NCBI GenBank assembly: GCA_020744225.1
Contig: JAGMWG010000016.1
Location: forward strand, 248,001 to 312,000
Source: Paraphoma chrysanthemicola
Lineage: Eukaryota > Ascomycota > Dothideomycetes > Pleosporales > Phaeosphaeriaceae
DNA: 64,000 nucleotides
Direction of reading: 5' to 3'
Position 1 is the stretch's first letter, and each line of letters opens with the position of its first letter. Below, in pieces: positions 1 to 10,134 of the stretch. The position numbers and the translations under genes are program-made. Below the pieces are notes generated by a model. It did not search any database, was not told where the DNA came from, and saw nothing but the letters and a program-made list of their open reading frames with translations.

Positions 1-1250
1 CACGGAGCGACTGGAAGCGTGAAGTCTAGATTAGGAACATCCACGCGCACAGTCGTATCCGCTCCAGCAAGCTTCTCGTTCTCAACGCGCATGTTTACTT
101 GTTGAGCAAATGGCTCCAGAATTTTTAGATCGCGCTCGATGTTGGATTCTAGACATTGCCTTCCATTGTTGCGCTCGTCTTTGACTTGGGACGATCCTGG
201 CCAAAACTCGCAAAGTTCGTGCAGGTCCTTGAACGACACCGTCTTGAGCTTCTTCAAAGGTGATGTAGAGAACGTGGGAGGCGTGAGCGGTGTCTCTACC
301 TTGAGATCCTCTGCCTTGCGTTTCGATATGGACGCTTCATGCTTATCAAAGAAAGGGCTCAGCTGCGATGGACTGGTGATATCTAACAACATCGAGTCGT
401 CACTATCGGAACTCCATCTAATCAACGCGTCGGCGTTCATGATCTGGCGCTCCAAGTCTTTCGCCTCTAACGTGAGTCCATCGCTGCTGTCTGATGCGAG
501 CGGAAGCCGATTCGAGGGCGAAGAAGGTACGTAAGGTGTCAAGGGTGGTGACAGTGGTAGGAGTGGTGGAGTGATCGGTTGGCGAGTGGTATTCTGCAAG
601 ATTAGACTCTCAACTTCCACACCGATAGGTACACTAACAGGTTCGTAATTGAAGCTCTCTGCCCTCAGCTTCTCGAAATCCTCGGGTGTTTGGGAGTCCC
701 GGAGGATGTCTTGGAGATAAAGAAGCACATCTTTCGAAACAACAAGTTTCTCAGCCTTGATCTGCGCATTGACTTGTGCTGGATACGTCAGATACTTTGC
801 GGGCCATTGAAAGCCTTCGTCGTTTGCCTCGTCGACCACCTCGCATGGGATCTTCAGATCTCTGAAGTCAATCGCAACGACTCTTCCGAAATTCAGCAAG
901 TCCACATCATTGTCAGTGCGCAGTAATGGAACTTCCTGTTTCAAGCTCCGCGTCCGTTTCCACTGTGCTGTCGGCTGTGGTTCAACGGGCAGATTCTCTT
1001 GCAAATCATGAACATCTTTGAGCAGTAATGCAGCTTCCTTATTCACCATAAGCCGCTCCTTCGTCAGTGTGCTGACCGCGTCATCGATGGCAGTAACTGA
1101 TGGCATTCCAAGATTCTGATCAAAATCGTCGACATATGGTGCAGGTAGATCGCAGATGGGAAGCAGTTCCTCGTCGTAAGGCCTACAAAGGCCATAGTGA
1201 CGCGCAAATGCAAGCGCGGTCAGCTCGTCATCGTCCTGATCTGACTCCAT
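1..1250 (-). CDS. Unrecognised protein, N-terminal 416 residues (runs off the window)
   Basis: An open frame on the minus strand starts at ATG 1250-1248 and stays open to the window edge, so the C-terminus is missing. The protein begins MESDQDDDELTALAFARHYG and is mostly polar and acidic. Around residues 200-300 it has Pro/Ser-rich stretches (PPLLPLSPPLTP, TPLTPP), and a basic SPLKKLKTVSF segment follows. These look like disordered linkers with possible SP/TP phosphosites. I see no catalytic motif, membrane segment or zinc ligand pattern in the visible part. The long uninterrupted frame, acidic start and absence of stops over 1.2 kb support a real gene. The family is not recognised. The upstream region carries a palindromic double E-box at 1423-1440. 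Confidence 0.75.
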   Translation of the reverse strand, partial: MESDQDDDELTALAFARHYGLCRPYDEELLPICDLPAPYVDDFDQNLGMPSVTAIDDAVSTLTKERLMVNKEAALLLKDVHDLQENLPVEPQPTAQWKRTRSLKQEVPLLRTDNDVDLLNFGRVVAIDFRDLKIPCEVVDEANDEGFQWPAKYLTYPAQVNAQIKAEKLVVSKDVLLYLQDILRDSQTPEDFEKLRAESFNYEPVSVPIGVEVESLILQNTTRQPITPPLLPLSPPLTPYVPSSPSNRLPLASDSSDGLTLEAKDLERQIMNADALIRWSSDSDDSMLLDITSPSQLSPFFDKHEASISKRKAEDLKVETPLTPPTFSTSPLKKLKTVSFKDLHELCEFWPGSSQVKDERNNGRQCLESNIERDLKILEPFAQQVNMRVENEKLAGADTTVRVDVPNLDFTLPVAP

Positions 1251-1728
1251 CGTTCGAGTGACGGGAATGCCTGCACCCTTACCACCGTGCTGGCATCGGT
1301 TTTATCGGAGAAAGAATGTGAGTTAGCCAGATCAGCTAGTCAGATGGGCGGCTTGAGCAAAGGTGAGGTGTCAGCGGGTTTGAGGTCTGAGATAGCTCTT
1401 TCCTCATCCCAACGGTAGTGGCATCACGTGTTCACGTGATGGTCTCGGGCGACCTCGGGAAACTTCAATTACTCAGGTGAGATAGGTCACAGACACCCAT
1501 AATCAAGTGCCTGATTCTTGATTACGACCGCGAGTCAGGAGTCAGTACCTCAGTGAGAGGATCAGTCTGCTGAGTGCTCATTAAGATCGTCGCCTGGTAT
1601 GCACTATGCCCGATTGCGGGTCATATCGAGTTATGTACACATCGTGAATATTTCGTCCTTCTGAACCTGTGACGTAGACGCCGGTAATGCAACGCAAAAA
1701 GAACAAGTAATGAGAGATGAACTGGCGC
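1251..1728. other. Intergenic region, promoter side of the first gene
   Basis: This 478-base gap separates the 3' end of the aspartic protease from the start of the partial gene at 1250, both on the minus strand. It holds the palindromic E-box pair at 1423-1440 and two close GAGTCA motifs near 1530-1545 (TGACTC on the other strand, the core of Gcn4/CPC1-type sites). No coding frame is convincing. Confidence 0.6.
1423..1440. promoter_or_regulatory. Palindromic double E-box (two CACGTG cores)
   Basis: The sequence reads ATCACGTG, TT, CACGTGAT: two CACGTG hexamers in an inverted repeat with a two-base spacer. It lies 173 bases upstream of the ATG at 1250. CACGTG is the core site of bHLH and bHLH-zip regulators of the Cbf1/Pho4/SREBP type. 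That it regulates the downstream gene is inference from position. Confidence 0.5.
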
Positions 1729-3192
1729 TTACTTTGGGACCGGCTTCTGGCCAAACCCAAGCGACTGGTTGCCGCCATTGAATGCCACAAATTGTGCCTT
1801 GAACATGGTATCACCAAAGATCTGTAGCCCAGCGCCCTGATTACCCTGCACGCCGCCAAAGCAAGTGGTGTTGGCCTTGTCAACCGCTGCGAAGGTGATT
1901 GCACTGCCGGGAATCTTCGCCATGTAACTGTCACCGATTGCAACAGACACTAGAGATATCGATCAGCTTCTTCCCAAGAGCAATTCCTTCGAATAGAACT
2001 TACTGTCTGGTAGGGCTGCCCCACAAGGGTAGATGAAACCGCCAACTTGAGCATTGAGCTGAGCGCCCTTCACCTGCGAATAGTACGCCTCAGCAACCTG
2101 CTGATCGACGAGAAGGAGCGACGTTCCTGTATCGGCGATCGCATCGGAAGCTTGTGGGTTCTCAAAGACTTTGTCACCAACGGCGAACTTGGCGGAAGGA
2201 AATTGCCAGAATCCAGTCTCGGCTTTGACGGGGATCCAAGCCATCTCGCCTTCGAACTTCGTCGCATCAATCTTGCCAAACTCATAGACACCTGTACCAT
2301 CTGGATCAAGATCGGCCTTCATGATGCAGATTGGTCAGCATGTATCTCCTGTCTAAAGTATACTGGACACTTACAGTAAAGACAGGCATGTCCAAATCAC
2401 CCATCACATTGTCAAAGAAAGTCTTTTGGGGCGTCTTCTTGGTTCCGTCGTTGACTGTGTTGAGACTTGAGAAAGCGAGGCCAACCAGTCCATCCGTGTT
2501 GGTGTCTTCAACGAAGGATTGTGAGACAGCAGTGGCAAGCTCGACGGTCTGGTTCTCGACCTTGACCCCTCCAATTGTGACGACATCAGTACCTACGACG
2601 CCGGCTGCGCCAGACCCATCGCCGTAGCTAATCTTCCATTGGGAACCAGTGGCTGCCTTGAAAGTGGCCGATTTTGATGCATCAAAGGCAGTGTGAGTAC
2701 CAATGGCCTCCTTAGGAAGCTCGGTACTGAACATCCAAAGATCGGAGGAGCCAGAGTCGAAGTCGAGATTCAAGGTCTGGCCACCAACATCGACTGGCGA
2801 GAGGAACAAAGCGGCATTCTGTTCGGGCAGAGCAGCGACACCTAGTTTATCAAAATCAATCACAATGTATTGAGAAAATTATTACATGAACACTTACTTC
2901 CGGTCTGATTGGTACCTGCAGCGGCAGCCGCCGTGCCGTTTGTTTTCCCCTGCTTGGTTTGGCCAATGAAGCCTTCTTTTGCCATAAAGTCCTCCTTGAC
3001 GACAAAGTTATATTTCCTGAAGACTTTCCTCATAGCAGCCATTCCATTGGGACCAGTTGGGTGGGCGGTGTTCAGCTGACGAGGAACCTTGAAAGACCTT
3101 TTCTGGAGCCCTCTTCTCCGAACTGGCGCAGGCACGGCAAATGCAACTGCTAACAAGAGAGTGAGAGCGAACAACAAGCGAAGCGAAGGCAT
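1729..3192 (-). CDS. Secreted pepsin-type aspartic endopeptidase (family A1)
   Basis: Four exons on the minus strand: 3192-2898, 2841-2375, 2316-2004 and 1949-1729, all GT-AG and phase-consistent, giving 431 residues. The ATG at 3192 was chosen because it opens directly into a signal peptide (MPSLRLLFALTLLLAVAFA). A basic propeptide with KR/RRR sites follows. The mature enzyme has both active-site motifs, FDSGSSDLW (Asp near 127) and ADTGTSLLL (Asp near 316), plus the flap region YGDGSGAAG and C-terminal FGDTMFKAQFVAFN, as in aspergillopepsin/penicillopepsin. It should be secreted and cleave proteins at acid pH. The second exon begins within the codon after an NQTG sequon. A TATA-like box lies about 160 bases upstream. 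Family call is secure; the exact secreted paralogue is not. Confidence 0.93.
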
Positions 3193-4882
3193 GATGGCGA
3201 ATGCTGACCGGCAGCCGAACGATATTCCCGTCGTCGAAGAAAGAAAGTACGAAGAAGAAAATACAAGAAAATCACACAACTCTCTCTAATGAAAGACGCA
3301 AGCTCGGCCTAATGGTTGTGGCGCGATGCTTGAGGGATGTGCGAAGGCTGAGCTTATAAGGAGGGACTGTTGATTCAATGAATGTTGCAAAGAGAGTGAA
3401 GGCGTTCGACTTCATGAAACATCGCACCCGATCCGAAGCCGACGCATAAACCTCGTTCATGAGATGTGTCGACGTTTAGCGCCCCACTCAAGGCCAGGCC
3501 GTGATCCACGCAATTGCAGACAGCGAGCTGCGCGTACTGTGACGTTGAGTAGATCCATTGATGTACTAGGCTTAGTTCAGGCCCAGAGTCTGACTTTTTG
3601 GTCTGGATATTCTCCACAATCAGCCATAGGAGCGCCAACACGGGTCTGATGGAGACTGACTGCAGGTGTCATTGGATGACAACGCCCAAAATGTCGCTGC
3701 GGGTTATCGATAAGCTGGACAACCTCTTACGCGTACCGACTGAGTTTTCTCCTGCTGTTGAGGAAAATGTGGAGAAGAGCTAGCGGATGCAAGGACGTAG
3801 CCGCGACGACCTGTTTCAGCATTCACGGCAGTGGCTTTGCCTGTATGCGGTTGAACTTGATCCGAGTACCGTTGGAACGGTAACTTAATGTTGACGTGAA
3901 GTGCAGAGCTCAACCTCTCGCTACATAACTTCGTAAAGTCGCTGTGCACTCAGTCCCATCTCTTTCTTGCAACATAACCCTGGTGTTCGCAGCGCATAGA
4001 CGCTGACGACGCACGATTGATCGTCTCGAAGGCATGAACACAGAGGCTGACGAAGCTTGTTGAGAGGTGTTTCAAGTGCCAAGCCTAAACTGGAGCGCCA
4101 CGATGCTGAAACACCCTCACAACGACGCGGAACAAAGGTGACCCCAGATCCCAGGGCGCGAAACAAGCACCACGGCAAAGCTTAGCTGTTGCATTTGCTC
4201 TCGGGAAATGTGATTGCGTGTTCCAGTTTCTCCCTGTCGGGCCAACTGTGGCCTATGATTTCACCTTCGATATGCGAGAGTAGCTAAACATGCTGGGCGC
4301 CTTGGAAGGCGATGGCTTCGTAGTGCTTGTCTCAGCCTTAGGAAACGAGCGCGATGTTTCGGCAGATATCTATACGATGGGTCGAGTGGCGGAGCTGCAA
4401 TCTAGTGGAGTGAAGACGGGTTTCACTGAAGTTGGGAGTAAAGAGCAAAAGATTGGAAATCACATGCTCACAGTTGAGGATCCCCGATCTGACAGGAGCC
4501 ATCCGGCATCACAACGGTCATCGAGCAGGAGACAGCGAAGATGCATGAATATGATATGTAAATTCAAGTACTCAATGGCAGCGCTTTTGGTCAGATCTGT
4601 ATACCGCTCACTTTTCCCGTCCTGCTGTCAGTGTCTCTTTCATTAATTTGAGAATGACGCATGGCAACCGCACGCTTCGCATCGCGCCGGCCTCATTGGC
4701 CCCGTCTGATCCATCTTGCAGACTCTGGTCTTCACATCCATCGAGCAGCCACGGCATTCACGCGAGCATCGCTAGCACAATGCCAGTGCGGTCTGAAGCT
4801 CGACCGATTCTTCCTTCATCTGCATCACGGGAAAGTCGTCCCTGTCGCTTCTATGATCAACAAGACCGTTGCATGACCGTGC
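3193..4882. other. Long intergenic region upstream of the protease
   Basis: About 1.7 kb lies between the protease start and the PAT1 stop codon. Several short ORFs occur (for example 4290-4646, plus) but none has a recognisable protein pattern, hydrophobic core or good splice partner. Apart from the TATA-like box I see nothing specific. It is probably a long regulatory region for the secreted protease plus the PAT1 3' end. Confidence 0.5.
3353..3360 (-). promoter_or_regulatory. TATA-like box of the aspartic protease
   Basis: CTTATAAG is self-complementary and lies about 160 bases before the protease ATG at 3192. Position and sequence fit a core-promoter TATA element. No transcription start was mapped. 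Confidence 0.4.
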
Positions 4883-7557
4883 TCATCCGAGAAGTTCCAC
4901 GTCCAAGCCAATGGCTCGCATGAACAGGTTAACATTGGCCAAGCGAGCGCTCGCCATGTCGGCTGGTAGAGCCTTGCTAACAGTGACAGTCTCCATAACG
5001 CGATCCTTCACGCCGAGAACAAGCCTCTGTTGCTGCTCTGGACTGGCACCAACACCCATGGCAGCTAAGTACTGCCAAATGTACATATCATCTGTCTCGT
5101 TGATGCTGCCAGGGAAGATGACTGGAAGCACCGGCTCCACCATATCGAACAGGCGGTTGTAGAGAACATTCCACTGTTCCCAGTCGGCAGACTCAGTCTC
5201 AGGCGCAGACTGCTTCAAGAGCTCAGCACGCGAGATAAGAATGGTGAGCAAGGACAAGCCAATCTTGCTTCGAGCGACAACGTGCAGGTTGGTGCGATCG
5301 AGAACGAGACCTAAAAGGCCGACGATGATGTTGAGTGGGGCATCAGACATGTGCGCGAACAGTGGTGGCAGGACAGTAGCTGAGAAGAGCTCAACTTCTT
5401 CGCGAACAGCTGGGTTCAAAGGCTCCTCTGGGCCGGCGATGGCTTGGGTCACTACTGACAAGCCGTCAAGATGAACTACGATCATTGTGACAACCGTGAT
5501 GCGCTCTTGTTCATCGATGTGTCGGAACAGACGAGGAATGGCCTTCTTGCCCTTTGCATGGGACAAGATCGAGATGAACGGATGTGGCGTTGAAGCACTG
5601 CCGTAAACGTTAGCATTATGATTTGAAGCGGGCATCGTCACATACTTGGGGTTAATGGGCTCCATGATTTTAGTATTTTGCCAGAGCTGTTTGTGGAGAC
5701 CGTCAAGCTTCGACCTCCATTCCATGTGGGCCTGTATAGCCTCTGGATTGCTACCCTCACTGATCGGCGGAGGCATGGCTCTTTCATGGTCTTCCATCTG
5801 CATGAGCGTCACGTATACGTTTTCGATGTTGCGGAGAGCTTCCTTGCGGTCAGCCACGGAAGACTTGTGGTGCTTGGGATGCTTGTCGGCGACTTCGGAT
5901 CGCTTGATGTTAAGGAGCGGTCGCGGTGTCTTTGAGTTGCTGAATGCAATCTTGCCCAAGCTGCCTTCAACCACGAGCTGTCGTGCTTTCGGCCGAGCCT
6001 TGGCAGCTTCAACGGCTCGCTGGATTTGCTGCTCCATGCGCTGCATGTGGTTGTCGCCTCCACGAGCATTCCTTCGGGCACCAAACCTATTGTTTGTTTG
6101 GAATAGGTATGTTTGCGCAAATTGGCTAGCAGGCTGCTGAGGGTTTTGGCGAGGGGCGCCACGGATCTGCGTGAAGACTTGATAGTAGAAGTCCTCGGCA
6201 ATGGCAGCTTCAGGGCCTCTTTCGTCGAGATTCCCAGTAGCAGTCATCAACTGCTGCAACTGAATGCGCGTGATGAAGTTCTTGTCCTGGGGCGTCATGA
6301 GCCCGTTGTCTTTCGCGAGGAGGGCAATCTTGTGGTTTCGCTTTGCGCGTTTAGCGTCTTCTTCTAGGAAAGCGGCGCGCTCCGCCTCAGAAAGCTGGAG
6401 GAGCTGCTCCGGGTGCGTAATGACCATGCCAGGGAAAGACGGACCCCGATTGTGCCCTTGTGGCTGCCCTCGTGAGCCTTGAGACCCTGCTGGCGCCACT
6501 GGCTGGCCCTGACCAGCGAGGCGGTTGGGGTTTTGCAAGATCTGGCGTGGCTGACTTGGCGGGCCCTGTGCCTGATTCTGTTGTGGCGCCTGACGTGGCT
6601 GTTGCTGAACGACGGGTTCATTGGTTTGGGGCCTCTGTCGCTGCAAGATGGTGGGTTGCTGGGGTGCTTGCGTGTGCACTGGCTGGGCCGGTAGCTCAGC
6701 ACGGACATGCTGCTGTCTTTGGGGGTGAGGTGCTTGGTGCGGCTGCTGTTGCTGCTGTTGCTGCTGTTGCTGCTGTTGCTGCTGTTGAGGCCGTTGCAAG
6801 ATCTGAGGCGCATACTGGCCGGGATGGCCACCATGCATCCCAGGGAATGGCGGCTGGCCGTGAGGGAATTGATGCTGAGGGAAGCCCTGGGGCGGACCCT
6901 GGTACTGCGCTTGCTGGACTGGAGGGGTGCCTCTGGGGTCGTTGCCAGTGCTCTGAGCGCGCATCATGGCCTCGACCTCGTCCAAGCTCATCAGCTTCCT
7001 CGCGGGAGCTGCTTGCGGAGCAGGAGCGGGCGCCTGTTGTTCATACTGATGGCTCTGTTGCGCAGGCTGCTTCGGCTTCAGGCCCCAAATGTCCGCCCGC
7101 GCCTCCAATTGAGGGATGTACTCGGGATCCTTGTAGCTCTCATAACCGCTCCGGTTCGGCTTGGAGGCCTGAGGAACGGGGGGCTTGTACTGCTGCGTGG
7201 GGCCCTGGCGGGCCTGGAACAGCATGTGCTCCTCTTGTATGGCATTGGAGACCTGCGCTGTCTGGCCGGCGAAGTCAAAGTCTTTCCGAGCCGGTCCCGC
7301 GCCGAAGGTATCGTCGTTGAAGGCATCGTCGGCGTCGTCGAGCTGGTTGCCGAGGCCATCGTATGTTTCTTCAAAATCGATGCTGCGTATTTGTTAGCAC
7401 AGCTGTGCACGCGCGTGTGTGCTGCGACATACACATCATCATCGCCTGCCCCTCCACTACCGAGACCAGCGAAAGCGTCGTGTTGGCCGAAACCGGGGGC
7501 ATTCGAGGAATGGCCACGGTCCCTCGGAAGTGTGGCATCGAAGCCAAAGAAAGACAT
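4883..7557 (-). CDS. PAT1: Pat1-type mRNA decay factor (topoisomerase II-associated protein family)
   Basis: Two exons, 7557-7433 and 7382-4883, joined by a 50-base intron with a CTAAC branch site, give 874 residues. The N-terminus MSFFGFDATLPRDRG and the segment FEETYDGLGNQLDD fit the Dhh1-binding N-terminal part of fungal Pat1. A long Pro/Gln-rich middle follows, with a 15-residue polyQ tract encoded by a 9-base unit. The C-terminal half (from about residue 390, YLFQTNNRFGARRNA onward to the end) is the alpha-helical Pat1 C domain that binds Lsm1-7 and the decapping machinery. Pat1 activates decapping and represses translation in P-bodies. The start is fixed because only the spliced N-terminus restores the conserved MSFFGFD opening. 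Long plus-strand frames over this gene are antisense shadows of its biased codons. Confidence 0.93.
6743..6787 (-). repeat. Perfect 9-base tandem repeat (CAACAGCAG x5) encoding polyQ
   Basis: Five exact copies of CAACAGCAG on the coding (minus) strand encode 15 glutamines inside the Pat1 low-complexity region. The higher-order CAA/CAG mix repeats perfectly, so the tract grew by copying a 9-base unit and not by single-codon slippage. Confidence 0.9.
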
Positions 7558-8246
7558 GGTGGGCAGTGCCCGTAGTGGTTGTTGATGCTGTGGATGTAGA
7601 CAGCTCTGGGTGTTTTATTCTGTCACGTTCCGAATTGAGTGTGGTGACGTCGAGGGCAGGTAAAGGCAGCAAGAGCGGGCGGTGGTCGCATGGACACAAC
7701 AGGGCTGGGAGAGCGCGGGGAAGCGAAGCAATACGTGAAGGACAAGGCGACACACGCGAAGCTCAATCGCCGCTCGTGTCGGTGATGGCGATGATGCTGC
7801 GGGCGGAGCTGTCTTCGCCGTCGCGCCTTCCCAGCACCACTCCAGTCCCGATTGGGCCGTCATTCCCGCACTTGCCTGCTGTGAGCGCCCTTGCAACCCT
7901 GGCCATCCTTCTGGGCCGGCAGCCACAGTCGAGAGGCGTACGACAGCCCACGACACCTTCTCCTTTCCTGCGCCAGCCGTTATATTGCAGCGCGCTGTTC
8001 TCCCCATAATTCCTGCTCCTGCCCCCTCTTGATGCGCACACATCGCACCTTCTGTTCGCTCGTTTTTCCATAGCACCCTTTTCACCAGGGTTGTCATCCG
8101 CGTCGCCTTGCCTGGGAAAGTTATTTCAGGCAGCCCACCGCTCCCTGGGACTTCACCACCGCGCGCACACAGCCAAAGTGGAGGGCAACACGACCGAGAG
8201 CGAGAAGAGCCAGCGGTCCGCGCCTCAGCCAGGTCAATCCAGCATC
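7558..8246. other. Divergent promoter region, PAT1 / GT15 gene
   Basis: 689 bases separate two outward-facing start codons. The plus-strand frame opens upstream of the GT15 start but has no conserved content there. No repeat or clear motif stands out. Confidence 0.5.
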
Positions 8247-9558
8247 ATGGCCGGCTCGCAGCGCTATATGCGCTACATTGTCTTTGCGCTCTTTGTAAGA
8301 CTGCCGATAGACTCATCCACCAGGCGCAATACTTATACCAGCAGGCACTTATCGTTTTTTACTTCATCAGCTCCTCCTCGGTGCCTTCTGCAAGCTGGCC
8401 TACCTATGGAGACTCGACTTCCGTCACGCCCAGCACGCCTGACACGCCCAATGCCGCCGTCTCTGCCGTCACACCACATGCCTCGACGACGCCGAATGAG
8501 AAGACACTACCTCCCGCGACCATACCCGGCGACCGTATGAACGCCACTTTTGTCACGCTCGCTCGCAACTCTGATGTGTGGGAGATTGCCAAGTCTATCC
8601 GTCACGTCGAGGACCGCTTCAACCGCAAGTTCAACTACGACTGGGTCTTCCTCAACGACGATGACTTCGACGACGAGTTCAAGAAGATTACCACTGCGCT
8701 TGTGTCTGGCAAGACCAAGTACGGCAAGATTCCCAAGGAGCACTGGTCGTTCCCCGAATGGATTGACCAGGACAAGGCAGCCAAGGTCCGTGAGGAGATG
8801 AAGGAGAAGAAGATCATCTACGGTGACTCCGTCAGCTACAGGCACATGTGCCGCTACGAGTCGGGCTTCTTCTTCCGCCACCCCTTGATGCTCGACTACG
8901 AGTGGTACTGGCGCGTGGAGCCCAGCGTTGAGCTCTACTGTGACATCAACTACGACACCTTCAAATTCATGGCCGAGAAGAAGAAGAAGTACAGTTTCAC
9001 TCTCAGTCTGTACGAGTACGTCGAGACGATTCCTACGCTTTGGGATGCCACCAAGAACTTCACCAAGCACTACCCCCAGCACATCGCCAAGGACAACTCG
9101 ATGAAGTTCTTGAGCGATGACGGCGGCGAGACGTACAATCACTGCCATTTCTGGTCCAACTTCGAGATTGGCAATCTGAACTGGCTCCGCTCAGACGCGT
9201 ACATTGACTTTTTCACGTCTCTCGACAAGGCTGGTGGTTTCTTCTACGAGCGTTGGGGCGATGCGCCAGTCCACTCGATTGCTGCTGGATTGATGTTGAA
9301 CAAGGACGAAATCCACTTTTTCAACGACATTGCCTACTACCACGTTCCATTCACCCACTGCCCGACTGGCGAGCAGTACCGCTTGGATCACAAGTGTTCT
9401 TGCAACCCCAAGGATAACTTCGATTGGAATGGATACAGCTGTATGTTTCCCCTCTTACATTGACTCAGTGCCACACTGACATTTTCCACACAGGCACATC
9501 TCGCTTCTATGAAATGAACAACATGCAAAAGCCAGCCGGGTACGAGAAAGAGCAATAA
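8247..9558 (+). CDS. Alpha-1,2-mannosyltransferase, GT15 (KRE2/MNT1/KTR family)
   Basis: Three exons: 8247-8294, about 8345-9440 and 9494-9558, giving about 402 residues. It is a Golgi type II membrane enzyme: a short cytosolic tail (MAGSQRYMRY) is followed by a hydrophobic anchor created across the first intron, then a Ser/Thr/Pro stem. The lumenal domain has GT15 hallmarks: YDWVFLNDDDF, SYRHMCRYESGFFFRHPLM, VEPSVELYCDINYD, FWSNFEIGNL and GGFFYERWGDAPVHSIA, with the proposed catalytic Glu/Asp in the last two. The enzyme moves mannose from GDP-mannose onto O- and N-linked glycans of cell-wall proteins. The first intron acceptor is uncertain between AGs at 8341 and 8344, a difference of one Gln. 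Family call is very secure; the KTR paralogue is not assigned. Confidence 0.95.
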
Positions 9559-10134
9559 GCTCAGATTTTCACTTCTTGTTGCACCCACCACCATGGTTCG
9601 CCTTCGCCACCAACCGTCCAGCCACTTTCTTCGCACATTCGTCTGACTTTGGTCAAGCGCACCCCGCTCCACATCTGATTGGGTCTGGTTCTTTCTCCGG
9701 CCCATCCTGTTCCTCATCACACTCACGATTGCATTGGGCATATACATTGGCAGAAAACGCGGCGGAGGTGGCAGGTTTTCTTGATTAGAAGTTTGGAAAA
9801 AAAGCACAACACAACTTTCTTGCCCGCTTGGGTCGTCTAGGGATTTCGGATCGTCGACGTAGAGTCGATGGGCGTTTATGGTAAGGTGGCAATGTCACCA
9901 TGTGCTGCACGAGTGGCTTGCAAATATTGTTAATGCTAGTGTAAGCGTATCGAGCAGACTGGGTAGATGTATGAAAATGCTTATGACCCGTGCAACATTG
10001 TCTTGAGCTCTGCTAAGTCTTGTCTTCAATAAACATGTATGCAAGTGGATATCATTCTCACTTTTACGCTCAAATCATAAAAGAAAATACAATCGTCCCC
10101 AGCCCACAACCCCAAACTAACATTACCTCCCCAC
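9559..10134. other. Convergent 3' intergenic region, GT15 gene / PRP22
   Basis: 576 bases between two gene ends. The right half is A+T-richer (10020-10110), as expected for 3' UTRs and polyadenylation regions. No further gene seen. Confidence 0.5.

Noticed and set aside
4290..4646. Plus-strand ORF of 118 codons in the protease upstream region
   Set aside because: No homologous pattern, no splice partners and no typical coding bias; probably random.
6460..7585. Two plus-strand frames of nearly 290 codons over the PAT1 gene
   Set aside because: They are antisense to the Gln/Pro-rich part of PAT1. The Leu/Val-rich translation (LLLLLL from CTG repeats) follows from CAG codons on the other strand, and no conserved pattern is present.
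8507..9148. Minus-strand frame of 213 codons inside the GT15 gene
   Set aside because: Antisense of a strongly conserved coding exon; the Val/Leu-rich translation mirrors Asp/Lys codons.
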